DNA from: Myxococcus sp. RHSTA-1-4 | GTDB lineage: Bacteria > Myxococcota > Myxococcia > Myxococcales > Myxococcaceae | Direction of reading: 5' to 3' | Length of the DNA: 64,000 bases | Assembly: GCF_020037125.1 (NCBI RefSeq) | Contig: NZ_JAIQDG010000006.1 | Span: forward strand, 1 to 64,000 | Shown here: piece by piece, positions 63,707-64,000 of the stretch | Position numbering within the stretch: the first letter of the stretch is position 1 | Layout: each line of letters begins with the position of its first letter | Translations under genes and position numbers: made by a program | The notes under the pieces: generated by a model | Databases searched by the model: none | What the model was told of the DNA's origin: nothing | The model's input: the letters and a program-made list of their open reading frames with translations, nothing else

Positions 63707-64000
63707 TCAGGCCGCGGGACGGGACGCGGGCGCCAGCAGCCGCCCCACCACGCCGGTGCCCCACAGCACGCCGGCCACACACACCACCGCGCCGGAGACG
63801 GCCATGGGCGACACGGGCTCGCCCAGCAGCACCGTGCCCATCACCCACGAGAAGGCCGGCGTGAGCTGGGTGGCCACGCCGCCCGCCACCGCGGTGACGT
63901 AGCCGAAGGCATACGTGAAGGTCATCTGCGCCGCGACGGAGGTCAGCCCCACGCCCAGCAGCGGCAACACCACGTCCCACCCCAGCGGCCTCCAGTCCTG
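63707..64000 (-). CDS. EamA/DMT-family transporter, partial (window edge)
   Basis: Only the C-terminal 97 residues or so are in the window; the gene continues beyond base 64000. Three or more membrane helices are seen: LPLLGVGLTSVAAQMTFTYA, VATQLTPAFSWVMGTVLLGE and AVSGAVVCVAGVLWGTGVV. The repeated TPAFSWVMGTVLLGEPVSP is the second-EamA hallmark (P-x(n)-GE). It should be a drug/metabolite exporter of the inner membrane. The substrate cannot be judged from this fragment. Confidence 0.75.
   Translation of the reverse strand, partial: QDWRPLGWDVVLPLLGVGLTSVAAQMTFTYAFGYVTAVAGGVATQLTPAFSWVMGTVLLGEPVSPMAVSGAVVCVAGVLWGTGVVGRLLAPASRPAA

Overview
The window is GC-rich bacterial chromosome that reads as a myxobacterium of the Myxococcaceae (Myxococcus/Corallococcus/Pyxidicoccus type). 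The pointers are a 164-residue CdnL (CarD-family) protein, a secreted protein with a MYXO-CTERM tail, a PilZ protein of the Myxococcus paralogous type, two FHA proteins with C-proximal membrane anchors, several family-restricted hypotheticals, and near-saturated G/C at third codon positions. The assignment rests on these hallmarks; no 16S or other phylogenetic marker was compared. No rRNA, tRNA, CRISPR array, insertion sequence or prophage was seen.

Layout. 0.1-8.1 kb (minus): an orphan GspE-type ATPase, a Cys-rich metzincin-like surface protein, and the tetrapyrrole operon hemX-hemA-hemC-hemD with a small hypothetical gene upstream. 8.3-9.4 kb (plus): thioredoxin, an AT-rich gap, and a small AT-hook/Cys-His protein. 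9.5-14.9 kb (minus): a PilZ protein and the cell-shape operon mreC-mreD-mrdA-rodA, with no mreB beside it. 15-25.5 kb: a PpiD-like foldase, a GAF-GGDEF diguanylate cyclase, maf-yggS, a zinc ribbon protein, a DUF3108/DUF4091/DUF3108 envelope cluster and a low-complexity secreted protein. 25.6-33.6 kb (minus): DUF507, uvrB-uvrC, an M28 peptidase and cysS. 33.8-42.5 kb: an FHA protein, a composite intergenic repeat, a membrane protein, cdnL, comEC, a CBM9-like lipoprotein, DUF2071 and a second FHA protein. 42.5-52.7 kb (minus): a PH-domain protein, a TPR protein, purA and addA-addB. 52.9-64 kb: two GNAT proteins, a ChaN-like protein, a propeller-gene remnant next to a second copy of the repeat, an adenylate cyclase, a PAP2 phosphatase, a metallophosphoesterase resembling lariat debranching enzyme, a large VWA lipoprotein and the end of an EamA transporter.

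How the genes work together. Most are housekeeping modules: haem synthesis (hemA/C/D in one translationally coupled unit), elongation-mode peptidoglycan synthesis (MreC/MreD/PBP2/RodA), nucleotide excision repair (UvrB/UvrC), double-strand-break resection (AddAB), DNA uptake (ComEC) and purine synthesis (PurA). Signalling genes (diguanylate cyclase, PilZ, FHA x2, adenylate cyclase, CdnL) are scattered among them.

Most unusual content: (1) a Dbr1-like metallophosphoesterase whose catalytic His is Asn; (2) a composite intergenic repeat family in two copies 21 kb apart, each starting exactly 10 nt after a plus-strand stop codon and lying between convergent genes; (3) an AddAB pair in which the AddA nuclease centre is degenerate yet keeps a possible Fe-S cysteine set; (4) a metzincin-like protein with Arg in place of the first zinc ligand; (5) a small AT-hook/Cys-His protein behind an AT-rich leader.
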